DNA from: CAZTXD01 sp964617995
Lineage (GTDB): Bacteria; Actinomycetota; Acidimicrobiia; Spongiisociales; ZC4RG35
Direction of reading: 5' to 3'
Assembly: GCA_964617995.1 (NCBI GenBank)
Contig: CAZTXD010000184.1
Span: 1 to 5,928, forward strand
Length of the DNA stretch: 5,928 nucleotides
Shown: piece after piece, positions 1 to 5,048 of the stretch
Position numbering within the stretch: position 1 is the stretch's first letter
Layout: the number at the start of each line of letters is the position of its first letter
Position numbers and translations under genes: made by a program
Notes under the pieces: generated by a model
The model's database searches: none
Seen by the model: the letters and a program-made list of their open reading frames with translations, nothing else
Told to the model about the DNA's origin: nothing

Positions 1-50
1 GTTTTCGCGCATCGAAGGCGCGCTATCGCGCGCATTCGATGCGCGAAAAC
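1..50. repeat. 50-base palindromic repeat, copy 1
   Basis: The outer arms GTTTTCGCGCATCGAA (1-16) and TTCGATGCGCGAAAAC (35-50) are perfect reverse complements. Inside them, after one G/A mismatch (17/34), GCGCGC (18-23) pairs with GCGCGC (28-33) around the loop TATC. The unit matches a second copy at 2886-2935 in 42 of 50 bases with no gap. It lies 5 bases beyond the stop codon of the minus-strand osmC-like gene. The T run is on the 5' side and the A run on the 3' side of the stem on both strands, the reverse of an intrinsic terminator. It starts at the first base of the window, so its left boundary is not proven. It is best read as a REP-like or MITE-like dispersed element. Confidence 0.85.
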
Positions 51-55
51 GGGTC

Positions 56-487
56 TCAGCGGGTGCGTTCCTCGATGATGGTCCTCACCGGAGTGGCCTT
101 CTCGACGGTGCGGCTCACCGTGCAGAGCCGATCGTGGGACCGAGCGACAGCTTCCGGCAGGACCGCCCGGGCGGCATCGCCTCTCTCACCGGTCGGGAAG
201 CTGGCCGTGAAAGTGACGGTGATGTTCTCCATGTGATTGCCGGTGTCGTCCCTGACCTTGTCGCCGGTCACCTCCACCGTCAGCGAGGTGGGGTCGGCCC
301 GGCGACTGCACAGATGATCGACGTCGATGAGTGTGCATCCCCCGATCGCCCCGAGCAACAGCTCGACGGCGGTGAAGTCGCTGTCGTCGGTACGGAGCGT
401 GAGCGAGCCGCCGCGCGTGTTCGTCAGCCGGTACTGACCCAGTGAGATCCTTTCCACCGTCACCGATCGTCTCGTGTCATCGCCCAT
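56..487 (-). CDS. OsmC/YhfA-family protein
   Basis: Small 143-residue protein of the OsmC superfamily, whose characterised members are cytosolic thiol-dependent peroxidases that reduce organic hydroperoxides. The central helix carries the family pattern ELLLGAIGGCTLIDVDHL with Cys51, and the second conserved cysteine is Cys122 in DRLCTVSRTVEKATPV; a third, Cys60, is extra. The pattern and length are closer to the YhfA-like branch, whose substrate is unknown, than to classical OsmC, so peroxidase activity is an inference. There is no signal peptide or membrane segment. The frame stays open upstream to 649, but the ATG at 487 is chosen because AAAGGA lies 5 bases before it and homology begins there; the longer version would overlap rplM. 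The gene is divergent from rplM and followed after 5 bases by the palindromic repeat. Confidence 0.85.
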   Translation of the reverse strand: MGDDTRRSVTVERISLGQYRLTNTRGGSLTLRTDDSDFTAVELLLGAIGGCTLIDVDHLCSRRADPTSLTVEVTGDKVRDDTGNHMENITVTFTASFPTGERGDAARAVLPEAVARSHDRLCTVSRTVEKATPVRTIIEERTR

Positions 488-492
488 GGGGG

Positions 493-498
493 TCCTTT
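493..498 (-). promoter_or_regulatory. ribosome binding site of the OsmC-like gene
   Basis: On the minus strand AAAGGA stands 5 bases before the ATG at 487. It decides this start over the in-frame upstream starts, which have no comparable site. Confidence 0.6.
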
Positions 499-517
499 CA
501 CCGGGGTCCCCCATTCT

Positions 518-549
518 CGTGCCGTGTCGGGATTGGCGGATTCGGCACG
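518..549. promoter_or_regulatory. dyad in the divergent intergenic region, possible operator
   Basis: CGTGCCG (518-524) and CGGCACG (543-549) are perfect inverted 7-base arms separated by 18 bases, in the 143-base gap between the divergent osmC-like gene and rplM. The arms straddle the proposed -35 element of the rplM promoter, so a protein bound here could affect either gene. No known regulator is recognised. In DNA of this composition a 7-base dyad can arise by chance. Confidence 0.3.
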
Positions 550-562
550 GTTCCCGTACCAT
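533..562 (+). promoter_or_regulatory. probable rplM operon promoter
   Basis: TTGGCG (533-538) and TACCAT (557-562), separated by 18 bases, each match the housekeeping sigma-70/SigA consensus in 4 of 6 positions, including the key TA...T of the -10 box. Transcription would start near 568-570, giving a leader of about 60 bases before the rplM ATG. This is the best candidate in the gap and would drive rplM-rpsI-glmM and perhaps glmS. No clear promoter was found for the minus-strand gene. Confidence 0.45.
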
Positions 563-568
563 GTGTGC

Positions 569-583
569 GCTCCCGCCGGGAGC
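569..583 (+). promoter_or_regulatory. hairpin at the 5' end of the rplM leader
   Basis: GCTCCC (569-574) pairs perfectly with GGGAGC (578-583) around GCC. If transcription starts near 568-570, the mRNA would begin with this hairpin. It could stabilise the 5' end or form part of a ribosomal protein leader, but it matches no leader family that I recognise. Confidence 0.3.
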
Positions 584-630
584 TCGTTTCCCCGACGACC
601 CCTCAGATATCGACGCGAGGGACCCTCTCG

Positions 631-1089
631 ATGACTTCCAACAGGACATACTCGCCCAAGCCGGACGACATCCAGCGTGACTGGTGGCTGGTCGATGCCA
701 CCGACCTGCCGTTGGGCCGTCTCGCCTCCGAGGTCGCCCAGATCCTACGAGGCAAGCACAAGCCCATCTACGCCACTCACATGGACACCGGTGATCACGT
801 GATCGTCGTGAATGCTGAACAGGTGGCGGTCACCTCGGAGAAGGGACAGCAGAAGATCTACTACCGCCACTCCGGTTATCCCGGGGGCATCAAGGCGGAG
901 ACGTTCGATGCCCTCCTCGCCAGGCGCCCCGAAGCCGTCATCGAGCGGGCAGTTCGGGGGATGCTCCCCAAGAACAAGCTGGGGCGGCAGATGGCCCGCA
1001 AGCTCAGGGTATATGCCGGGGAGGAGCACCCTCACGCTGCTCAGCACCCGAAACCCCTCGACCTCGAGATCCGAAAGGTGGACGTCTGA
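631..1089 (+). CDS. rplM: 50S ribosomal protein L13
   Basis: L13 is an early-assembling protein of the large ribosomal subunit that binds 23S rRNA. The 152-residue product is close to the usual 140-150. It shows the N-terminal block RDWWLVDATDLPLGRLAS (16-33), the segment KIYYRHSGYPGG (75-86), and the family signature VRGMLPKNKLGRQMARKLRVY followed by HPHAAQHP (108-140). The N-terminus is a few residues longer than in E. coli. The ATG at 631 is chosen over the open frame back to 442 because L13 homology starts there and AGGG (618-621) lies 9 bases upstream; the extension would overlap the divergent gene. It is the first gene of the operon, and its TGA shares the A of the rpsI ATG, a sign of translational coupling that matches equal subunit need. 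Confidence 0.97.
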   Translation: MTSNRTYSPKPDDIQRDWWLVDATDLPLGRLASEVAQILRGKHKPIYATHMDTGDHVIVVNAEQVAVTSEKGQQKIYYRHSGYPGGIKAETFDALLARRPEAVIERAVRGMLPKNKLGRQMARKLRVYAGEEHPHAAQHPKPLDLEIRKVDV

Positions 1090-1481
1090 TGCCCAAGCCG
1101 CTCGTTCAGGCCACCGGCCGCCGCAAGTCATCGGTTGCCCGGGTGCGACTCCGCGAGGGAGGTGGGCAGATGACGCTCAACGGCCGTTCCTTGGAGTCGT
1201 ATTTCCCCACGATGGCCCAGCGCATGCGGGTCATGGAGCCGTTACAACTCACCAGCACCCAGGGTCGCTTCGACATCGACGCCACCCTGAGGGGAGGCGG
1301 TGTCACCGGACAGGTCGACGCCATCCGCCTGGGAATCTCCCGGGCGTTGGTGGAGCTGGACCCGGAGCTGCGTGCGACCCTCAAGAAGGCCGGGATGCTG
1401 ACCCGCGACTCCCGCGTCGTCGAGAGCAAGAAGTACGGTCTGCGCAAGGCTCGGCGGGCGCCGCAGTACACGAAGCGGTAG
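1089..1481 (+). CDS. rpsI: 30S ribosomal protein S9
   Basis: S9 sits in the head of the small subunit, and its C-terminal tail reaches the P-site tRNA. The 130-residue product has the expected length. It carries QATGRRKSSVARVR near the N-terminus (7-20), the signature GGGVTGQVDAIRLGISRAL (69-87), LTRDSRVVESKKYG (104-117) and the basic tail LRKARRAPQYTKR, ending in the conserved Arg130. The start ATG overlaps the rplM stop as TGATG, and AAAGGTGG (1074-1081) lies 7 bases before it. The rplM-rpsI pair is one of the most conserved bacterial gene pairs. The following glmM begins only 16 bases after the TAG, so all three are very likely one transcript. Confidence 0.97.
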   Translation: MPKPLVQATGRRKSSVARVRLREGGGQMTLNGRSLESYFPTMAQRMRVMEPLQLTSTQGRFDIDATLRGGGVTGQVDAIRLGISRALVELDPELRATLKKAGMLTRDSRVVESKKYGLRKARRAPQYTKR

Positions 1482-1497
1482 GCGAGAGGCGGCCGGC

Positions 1498-2850
1498 TTG
1501 GCTGACCTACGGGCAATCCTCGAACAGGGTCGGCCCATCTTCGGTACCGACGGGGTGCGGGGAGAGGCGGGCACGGAGCTGACGCCCGAGCTTGTACTCG
1601 ACATCGGCCGGGCGGCGGGAAGCGCCCTCGGCCACGGCCCGGTCATCATCGGACGTGACACCCGCCGGTCCGGGACGATGCTCGCTTCGGCGCTGGCCGC
1701 CGGCTTCCAGGCGGTGGGTATCGACACTCGAGACGTCGGAGTGCTCCCGTCGGGAGGGATCAGCCTTCTGACCGACCGCTCATCGGCGATGATGGGAGCC
1801 GTCGTCTCGGCGTCCCACAATCCGGCTCCCGACAATGGCGTCAAGCTGCTGGGCGAGCGGGGAACGAAGCTGACCGACCCCGAGGAGCGGGCCATCGAGG
1901 ACCGTCTGCGGAGTTCGGGGGGCCGATCCTCCGTCAACGGAGCCATCGGGATGGGGGTCCACGACGGAGACGCGCTCTACGACTACATCGCCTACCTGGC
2001 GGGCACGGCGGTCTATCGTCTCAGCGGCCTCGCCCTCACCCTCGACTGCGCCAACGGTGCGGCGTTCAAGGCCGCCCCGGAGCTGTTCTCGCGGCTGAAA
2101 GCCGACGTGGAGGTGCTGGCAGCCGAGCCCAACGGCATGAACATCAACGACGGCTGCGGGGCCACTCATCCCGAGTTCCTGGCTGGGCATACCCGGGGTC
2201 GGGTCGGTCTGGCCTTCGACGGCGACGCCGACAGGCTCATCGCCGTTGACGAGGACGGGCGCCCCGCCAACGGTGACGTGATCATGGCCATCGTCGCCCG
2301 GCACTGGAAGGCCAACGGTGGCCTCCGCAACGATCTTGTGGTGGCCACGGTCATGTCCAACCTGGGGTTCCGCAAGTCGATGGCCGAAGCCGGCATCGAA
2401 GTCGTGGAGACCAAGGTAGGTGACCGCTATGTGATGGAGGCGCTGGTGGCGAGGAAGGGAGTGCTCGGGGGGGAGCAATCCGGTCACATCGTCTTCCTCG
2501 ACAAGGGGCGCTCCGGTGACGGTCTGCTCACGGCAGTGCGGCTACTCGACGTGATGGCCGGCACCGGGAAGGAGCTTCGTCAACTTCGCGCCGAGGCGAT
2601 CACCGAATACCCCCAGGTGCTCGAGAATGTCCGGGTCGCCCGAGGTGTCGATGTCGACGGGGCCGCCTCTCTGTGGGATGAGGTGGCTCATGTGGAAGCC
2701 GAGCTGGGTGACGACGGGCGGGTCCTCGTCCGCCCCTCCGGCACCGAGCCGCTGGTGCGAGTGATGGTGGAGGCGCCTTCCTTGGATGTCGCCAGGAGGT
2801 ATGCTGACCGACTGGCGGCCGTCGCCGCCAGCACCCTGGGAAAGGAGTAG
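1498..2850 (+). CDS. glmM: phosphoglucosamine mutase
   Basis: GlmM interconverts glucosamine-6-phosphate and glucosamine-1-phosphate in the cytosol, the step before GlmU in UDP-GlcNAc synthesis. The 450-residue product has the usual length and the four alpha-D-phosphohexomutase domains. Visible motifs are the N-terminal IFGTDGVRG (14-22), the active-site loop SASHNP with phospho-acceptor Ser106, the Mg-binding DGDADR (Asp241, Asp243, Asp245), the sugar-binding GGEQSGH (324-330) and the C-terminal phosphate-binding RPSGTEPLVRVMVEA (412-426). The Ser106 context and GGEQSGH favour GlmM over phosphoglucomutase or phosphomannomutase. The start is TTG, placed 8 bases after GAGAGG (1484-1489); no ATG fits before the FGTDG motif. 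GlmS, which makes its substrate, is encoded next but behind a ribozyme, so the two enzymes can be expressed at different levels. Confidence 0.95.
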   Translation: MADLRAILEQGRPIFGTDGVRGEAGTELTPELVLDIGRAAGSALGHGPVIIGRDTRRSGTMLASALAAGFQAVGIDTRDVGVLPSGGISLLTDRSSAMMGAVVSASHNPAPDNGVKLLGERGTKLTDPEERAIEDRLRSSGGRSSVNGAIGMGVHDGDALYDYIAYLAGTAVYRLSGLALTLDCANGAAFKAAPELFSRLKADVEVLAAEPNGMNINDGCGATHPEFLAGHTRGRVGLAFDGDADRLIAVDEDGRPANGDVIMAIVARHWKANGGLRNDLVVATVMSNLGFRKSMAEAGIEVVETKVGDRYVMEALVARKGVLGGEQSGHIVFLDKGRSGDGLLTAVRLLDVMAGTGKELRQLRAEAITEYPQVLENVRVARGVDVDGAASLWDEVAHVEAELGDDGRVLVRPSGTEPLVRVMVEAPSLDVARRYADRLAAVAASTLGKE

Positions 2851-2885
2851 CCGGAAGAATCATCCCCCGATAGGAGGCCGCGACC

Positions 2886-2935
2886 CTTTTCGCGCACCGA
2901 ATGCGCGCTATAGCGCGCAAATCATGCGCGAAAAC
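2886..2935. repeat. 50-base palindromic repeat, copy 2
   Basis: Second copy of the element at 1-50, with 42 of 50 bases identical, the same length and no gap. The outer arms TTTTCGCGCA (2887-2896) and TGCGCGAAAA (2925-2934) pair perfectly, and the centre TGCGCGCTATAGCGCGCA (2902-2919) is a perfect 18-base palindrome. The 5-base hinges between them (2897-2901 and 2920-2924) are largely unpaired, unlike copy 1, where the outer stem runs on to 16 pairs. The flanking bases of the two copies do not match, so the unit ends near these limits. It lies 35 bases after the glmM stop and 14 bases before the ribozyme cleavage site. There is no T run after the stem, so it is not a normal intrinsic terminator. 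Confidence 0.85.
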
Positions 2936-2948
2936 CAGATGACGACAC

Positions 2949-3085
2949 AGCGCCCGATCTGCCCCTGGAGCAGATGACGAGGAGGAAGGTCATCGAAGTT
3001 TTCGGCGGATGCCTTCCCGGCCGATCCACGGTCGTTACGGATGGGACCAAACCCCGGAGGTGACTCCGGGAACAGAAGCCCATCC
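2949..3085 (+). promoter_or_regulatory. glmS ribozyme: glmS ribozyme, glucosamine-6-phosphate-activated self-cleaving riboswitch
   Basis: In known members GlcN6P binds as a cofactor and the RNA cleaves itself at its 5' edge, after which the glmS mRNA is degraded. Here the site is A2949/G2950, followed by GCGCC. The helices can be traced. P1 is ATCTGC (2957-2962) with GCAGAT (2970-2975). P2.1 is GGAAGG (2984-2989) with CCTTCC (3012-3017). P2.2 is CGCC (2951-2954) with GGCG (3004-3007). P3 is CGGCCG (3018-3023) with CGGTCG (3029-3034). The P3.1 pseudoknot is ATCC (3024-3027) with GGAT (3039-3042). P4 is ATGGG (3041-3045) with CCCAT (3079-3083). P4.1 is CCCGGAG (3053-3059) with CTCCGGG (3064-3070), closed by a GTGA loop. 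The conserved strings TGACGAGG (2975-2982, with G2976 as the likely catalytic G40 equivalent), ATCGA and TTCGGCGGATGCC are present. It stands 87 bases before glmS, as expected. Confidence 0.95.
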
Positions 3086-3093
3086 GATGTGGA

Positions 3094-3110
3094 GCCGGTC
3101 CCCGACCGGC
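3094..3110 (+). promoter_or_regulatory. hairpin between the ribozyme and glmS
   Basis: GCCGGTC (3094-3100) pairs with GACCGGC (3104-3110) around CCC, starting 9 bases after the last ribozyme helix. There is no T run after it, so it is not an evident terminator. It may insulate the ribozyme fold from the ribosome binding site or be a stem without function. Confidence 0.35.
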
Positions 3111-3160
3111 CTCGCGGCCCTTCGACCTGCACGCGTCTCCCGACGCTGCGTTCGAGAAGA

Positions 3161-3165
3161 AGGAG
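3161..3165 (+). promoter_or_regulatory. glmS ribosome binding site
   Basis: AGGAG lies 7 bases before the ATG at 3173 and fixes that start against the longer open frame beginning at 3041, which would run through the 3' half of the ribozyme. Confidence 0.75.
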
Positions 3166-3172
3166 CTGTTCC

Positions 3173-5002
3173 ATGTGTGGAATCGTCGGTTATGTCGGTC
3201 CGCGTCCTGCGACCGACGTCCTGGTGCCGGGTCTCACCCGGCTGGAGTACCGCGGATACGACTCGGCCGGGGTCGCCGTCCACGGCGGTGCCTCGATCAC
3301 CGTGATCAAACGAGCCGGAAGGATGGACGAGCTGGAGAAGGCCATCGCCGATGAGCCGCTGCCCAACGGGCACGGGGGCATAGGCCATACCCGCTGGGCC
3401 ACCCACGGCGCCCCCAACATCGTCAACGCCCACCCGCACCGGGATTGCTCGTCGTCGGTGATCGTCGTGCACAATGGGATCATCGAGAACTGGGCGGCTC
3501 TCAAGTCGGAGTTGCTGACCTCGGGACACCTATTCGAGTCCGACACCGACACCGAGGTGCTCGCCCACATGATCGAGGAAATGGTCGATCTCGACCTAGG
3601 CGAGGCCGTTCGGCGGGTGATGCGACGGGCCGAGGGTGCCCTGGCCGTGGTGGTGATGCGTTCCTCCGATCCGGACCTCATCGTCGGCGCTCGCCGTCAG
3701 AGCCCGCTGGTGGTGGGACGGGGCGACGGCGAGAATTTCGTCGCCTCCGACATACCAGCGTTCCTCGAGCACACCCGCGACATGGTCGTGCTCGACGACG
3801 ATCGGGTGGTGGAGGTGCGAGCCGGCTCGGTCACGGTGACCGACCTGGACGGAAACGCCATCGAACCGGAACAGCGGAAGGTCGAATGGGACTTCGAGGC
3901 GGCCGAAAAGGGCGGGTATGCCACCTTCATGCTCAAGGAGATCCACGAGCAGCCCTCCGCCATCGCCGACACCCTGCGGGGGCGACTCGACGCCATCGGC
4001 CAGGTCCACCTACGGGAGCTGGAGCTGGACGATCGCCTCCTCCGAGCCGTCGACAAGGTGTTCGTGGTCGCCTGTGGGACGTCCTATCACGCGGCGATGA
4101 TGGCGAAGTACGCCATAGAGCGCTGGACGAGGCTCCCGGTGGAGATCGACATCGCCTCGGAGTTCCGGTACCGGGACCCGGTTCTCGACGCCCGCTCCCT
4201 GGTCGTCGGCATCAGCCAGTCGGGCGAGACGATCGACACACTGGCCGCAGTGCGATACGCCCGCGCCCAAGGCTCGACGGTGATCGGCGTGTCCAACGTC
4301 GTCGATTCGGCGCTCGCCCGGGAGGCAGACGCCGTCCTCTACACGCGAGCCGGCCCCGAGATCGGAGTCGCCGCCACCAAGACCTTCACAACCCAGCTCG
4401 TGGTGATGCAGCTCCTGGGGCTGTATCTGGCTCAGGTGAAAGGAAGCATGGATCCAGGCGGCATCGAGTATCTGGTCACCGAGATGCGTCGCCTACCGGA
4501 GGCGGTCGAGTCCGTGCTGGCCCGGGATGGGGAGATCTCGGCGATGGCGGCAGAGTTCGGCGACGTGCGGGACTTCTTCTTCCTCGGGCGGTCGGGCGAC
4601 TTCCCGGTGGCCATGGAGGGCGCGCTGAAGTTGAAGGAGATCGCCTATGTCCGGGCCGAGGGATACGCCGCCGGAGAGATGAAACACGGGCCGATCGCCT
4701 TGATAGAGCCGGGGGTCGTGGTGGTCGGAACGGCCACCGACGAGCACGTCAAGACAAAGACCCTCTCCAACATGGAGGAGATGCGGGCCCGGGGAGGCAC
4801 CATCGTGCTCGTCGTCGAGGATGGCGACGGTGACGTGAACGAGGTCGCCGACCACGTGGTGACGGTACCGCGGGGACCCGACCTCATCTGCACGGTGACG
4901 GCGGTGGTCCCCCTGCAGCTGCTGGCCTACCACGTCGCCACCGCCAAAGGTCTCGACGTGGACAAGCCACGCAACCTCGCCAAGACCGTCACGGTGGAGT
5001 GA
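3173..5002 (+). CDS. glmS: glutamine-fructose-6-phosphate aminotransferase (isomerizing)
   Basis: GlmS makes glucosamine-6-phosphate from fructose-6-phosphate and glutamine, the committed step to UDP-GlcNAc. The 609-residue product has the full family length. The class II glutaminase domain covers about 1-240: MCGIVGYVG with nucleophile Cys2 (exposed after Met removal), HTRWATHG (72-79), oxyanion HNG (100-102) and SDTDTE (123-128). Two SIS isomerase domains follow (about 290-425 and 460-600), with CGTSYHA (301-307), SQSGET (348-353), Glu489 in EGALKLKEI, GEMKHGP with His505 (501-507), and Lys604 in the C-terminal DKPRNLAKTVTVE. These match the E. coli catalytic Glu488, His504 and Lys603, counted without Met. 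Expression should be limited by the GlcN6P-sensing ribozyme in its leader. The gene converges with the SCO6745-like gene across 46 bases. Confidence 0.97.
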   Translation: MCGIVGYVGPRPATDVLVPGLTRLEYRGYDSAGVAVHGGASITVIKRAGRMDELEKAIADEPLPNGHGGIGHTRWATHGAPNIVNAHPHRDCSSSVIVVHNGIIENWAALKSELLTSGHLFESDTDTEVLAHMIEEMVDLDLGEAVRRVMRRAEGALAVVVMRSSDPDLIVGARRQSPLVVGRGDGENFVASDIPAFLEHTRDMVVLDDDRVVEVRAGSVTVTDLDGNAIEPEQRKVEWDFEAAEKGGYATFMLKEIHEQPSAIADTLRGRLDAIGQVHLRELELDDRLLRAVDKVFVVACGTSYHAAMMAKYAIERWTRLPVEIDIASEFRYRDPVLDARSLVVGISQSGETIDTLAAVRYARAQGSTVIGVSNVVDSALAREADAVLYTRAGPEIGVAATKTFTTQLVVMQLLGLYLAQVKGSMDPGGIEYLVTEMRRLPEAVESVLARDGEISAMAAEFGDVRDFFFLGRSGDFPVAMEGALKLKEIAYVRAEGYAAGEMKHGPIALIEPGVVVVGTATDEHVKTKTLSNMEEMRARGGTIVLVVEDGDGDVNEVADHVVTVPRGPDLICTVTAVVPLQLLAYHVATAKGLDVDKPRNLAKTVTVE

Positions 5003-5032
5003 ACAGCAACGGGGTGCCCCGTAAGAGGCTGT
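5003..5032. terminator. two-tier hairpin between convergent genes, possible bidirectional terminator
   Basis: Just after the glmS stop, ACAGC (5003-5007) pairs with GCTGT (5028-5032) and encloses ACGGGG (5009-5014) facing CCCCGT (5017-5022). It fills most of the 46-base gap between the two convergent genes, which suits a shared terminator. No T run follows on either strand, so it would be a U-less hairpin of the kind proposed for actinobacteria, or Rho would do the work. Confidence 0.45.
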
Positions 5033-5048
5033 CGGTACTCGGTTTCGG

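Noticed and set aside
1..50. CRISPR repeat
   Set aside because: Only two copies occur, 2.9 kb apart with genes between them, so there is no regular spacer array.
442..630. N-terminal extension of L13 from 442
   Set aside because: It overlaps the divergent OsmC-like gene and the promoter region and shows no L13 homology before 631.
812..1582. 256-residue open frame overlapping rplM, rpsI and glmM
   Set aside because: It is a shadow frame across three confident genes, with low-complexity Arg/Ser/Gly composition.
1780..2487. 235-residue minus-strand open frame opposite glmM
   Set aside because: It is antisense to a highly conserved enzyme, has no recognisable motif and lacks a convincing start site.
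2887..2934. Copy 2 of the palindrome as a rho-independent terminator of glmM
   Set aside because: The T run precedes the stem and the A run follows it on both strands, the opposite of an intrinsic terminator.
3041..3172. 44-residue N-terminal extension of GlmS from the ATG at 3041
   Set aside because: It would run through ribozyme pieces P4 and P4.1 and bury Cys2, which must be the exposed N-terminal nucleophile. The ATG at 3173 has a good ribosome binding site.
3445..4833. 462-residue open frame on the plus strand inside glmS
   Set aside because: It is an arginine- and glycine-rich shadow frame of glmS, typical of GC-rich DNA, with no recognisable domain.
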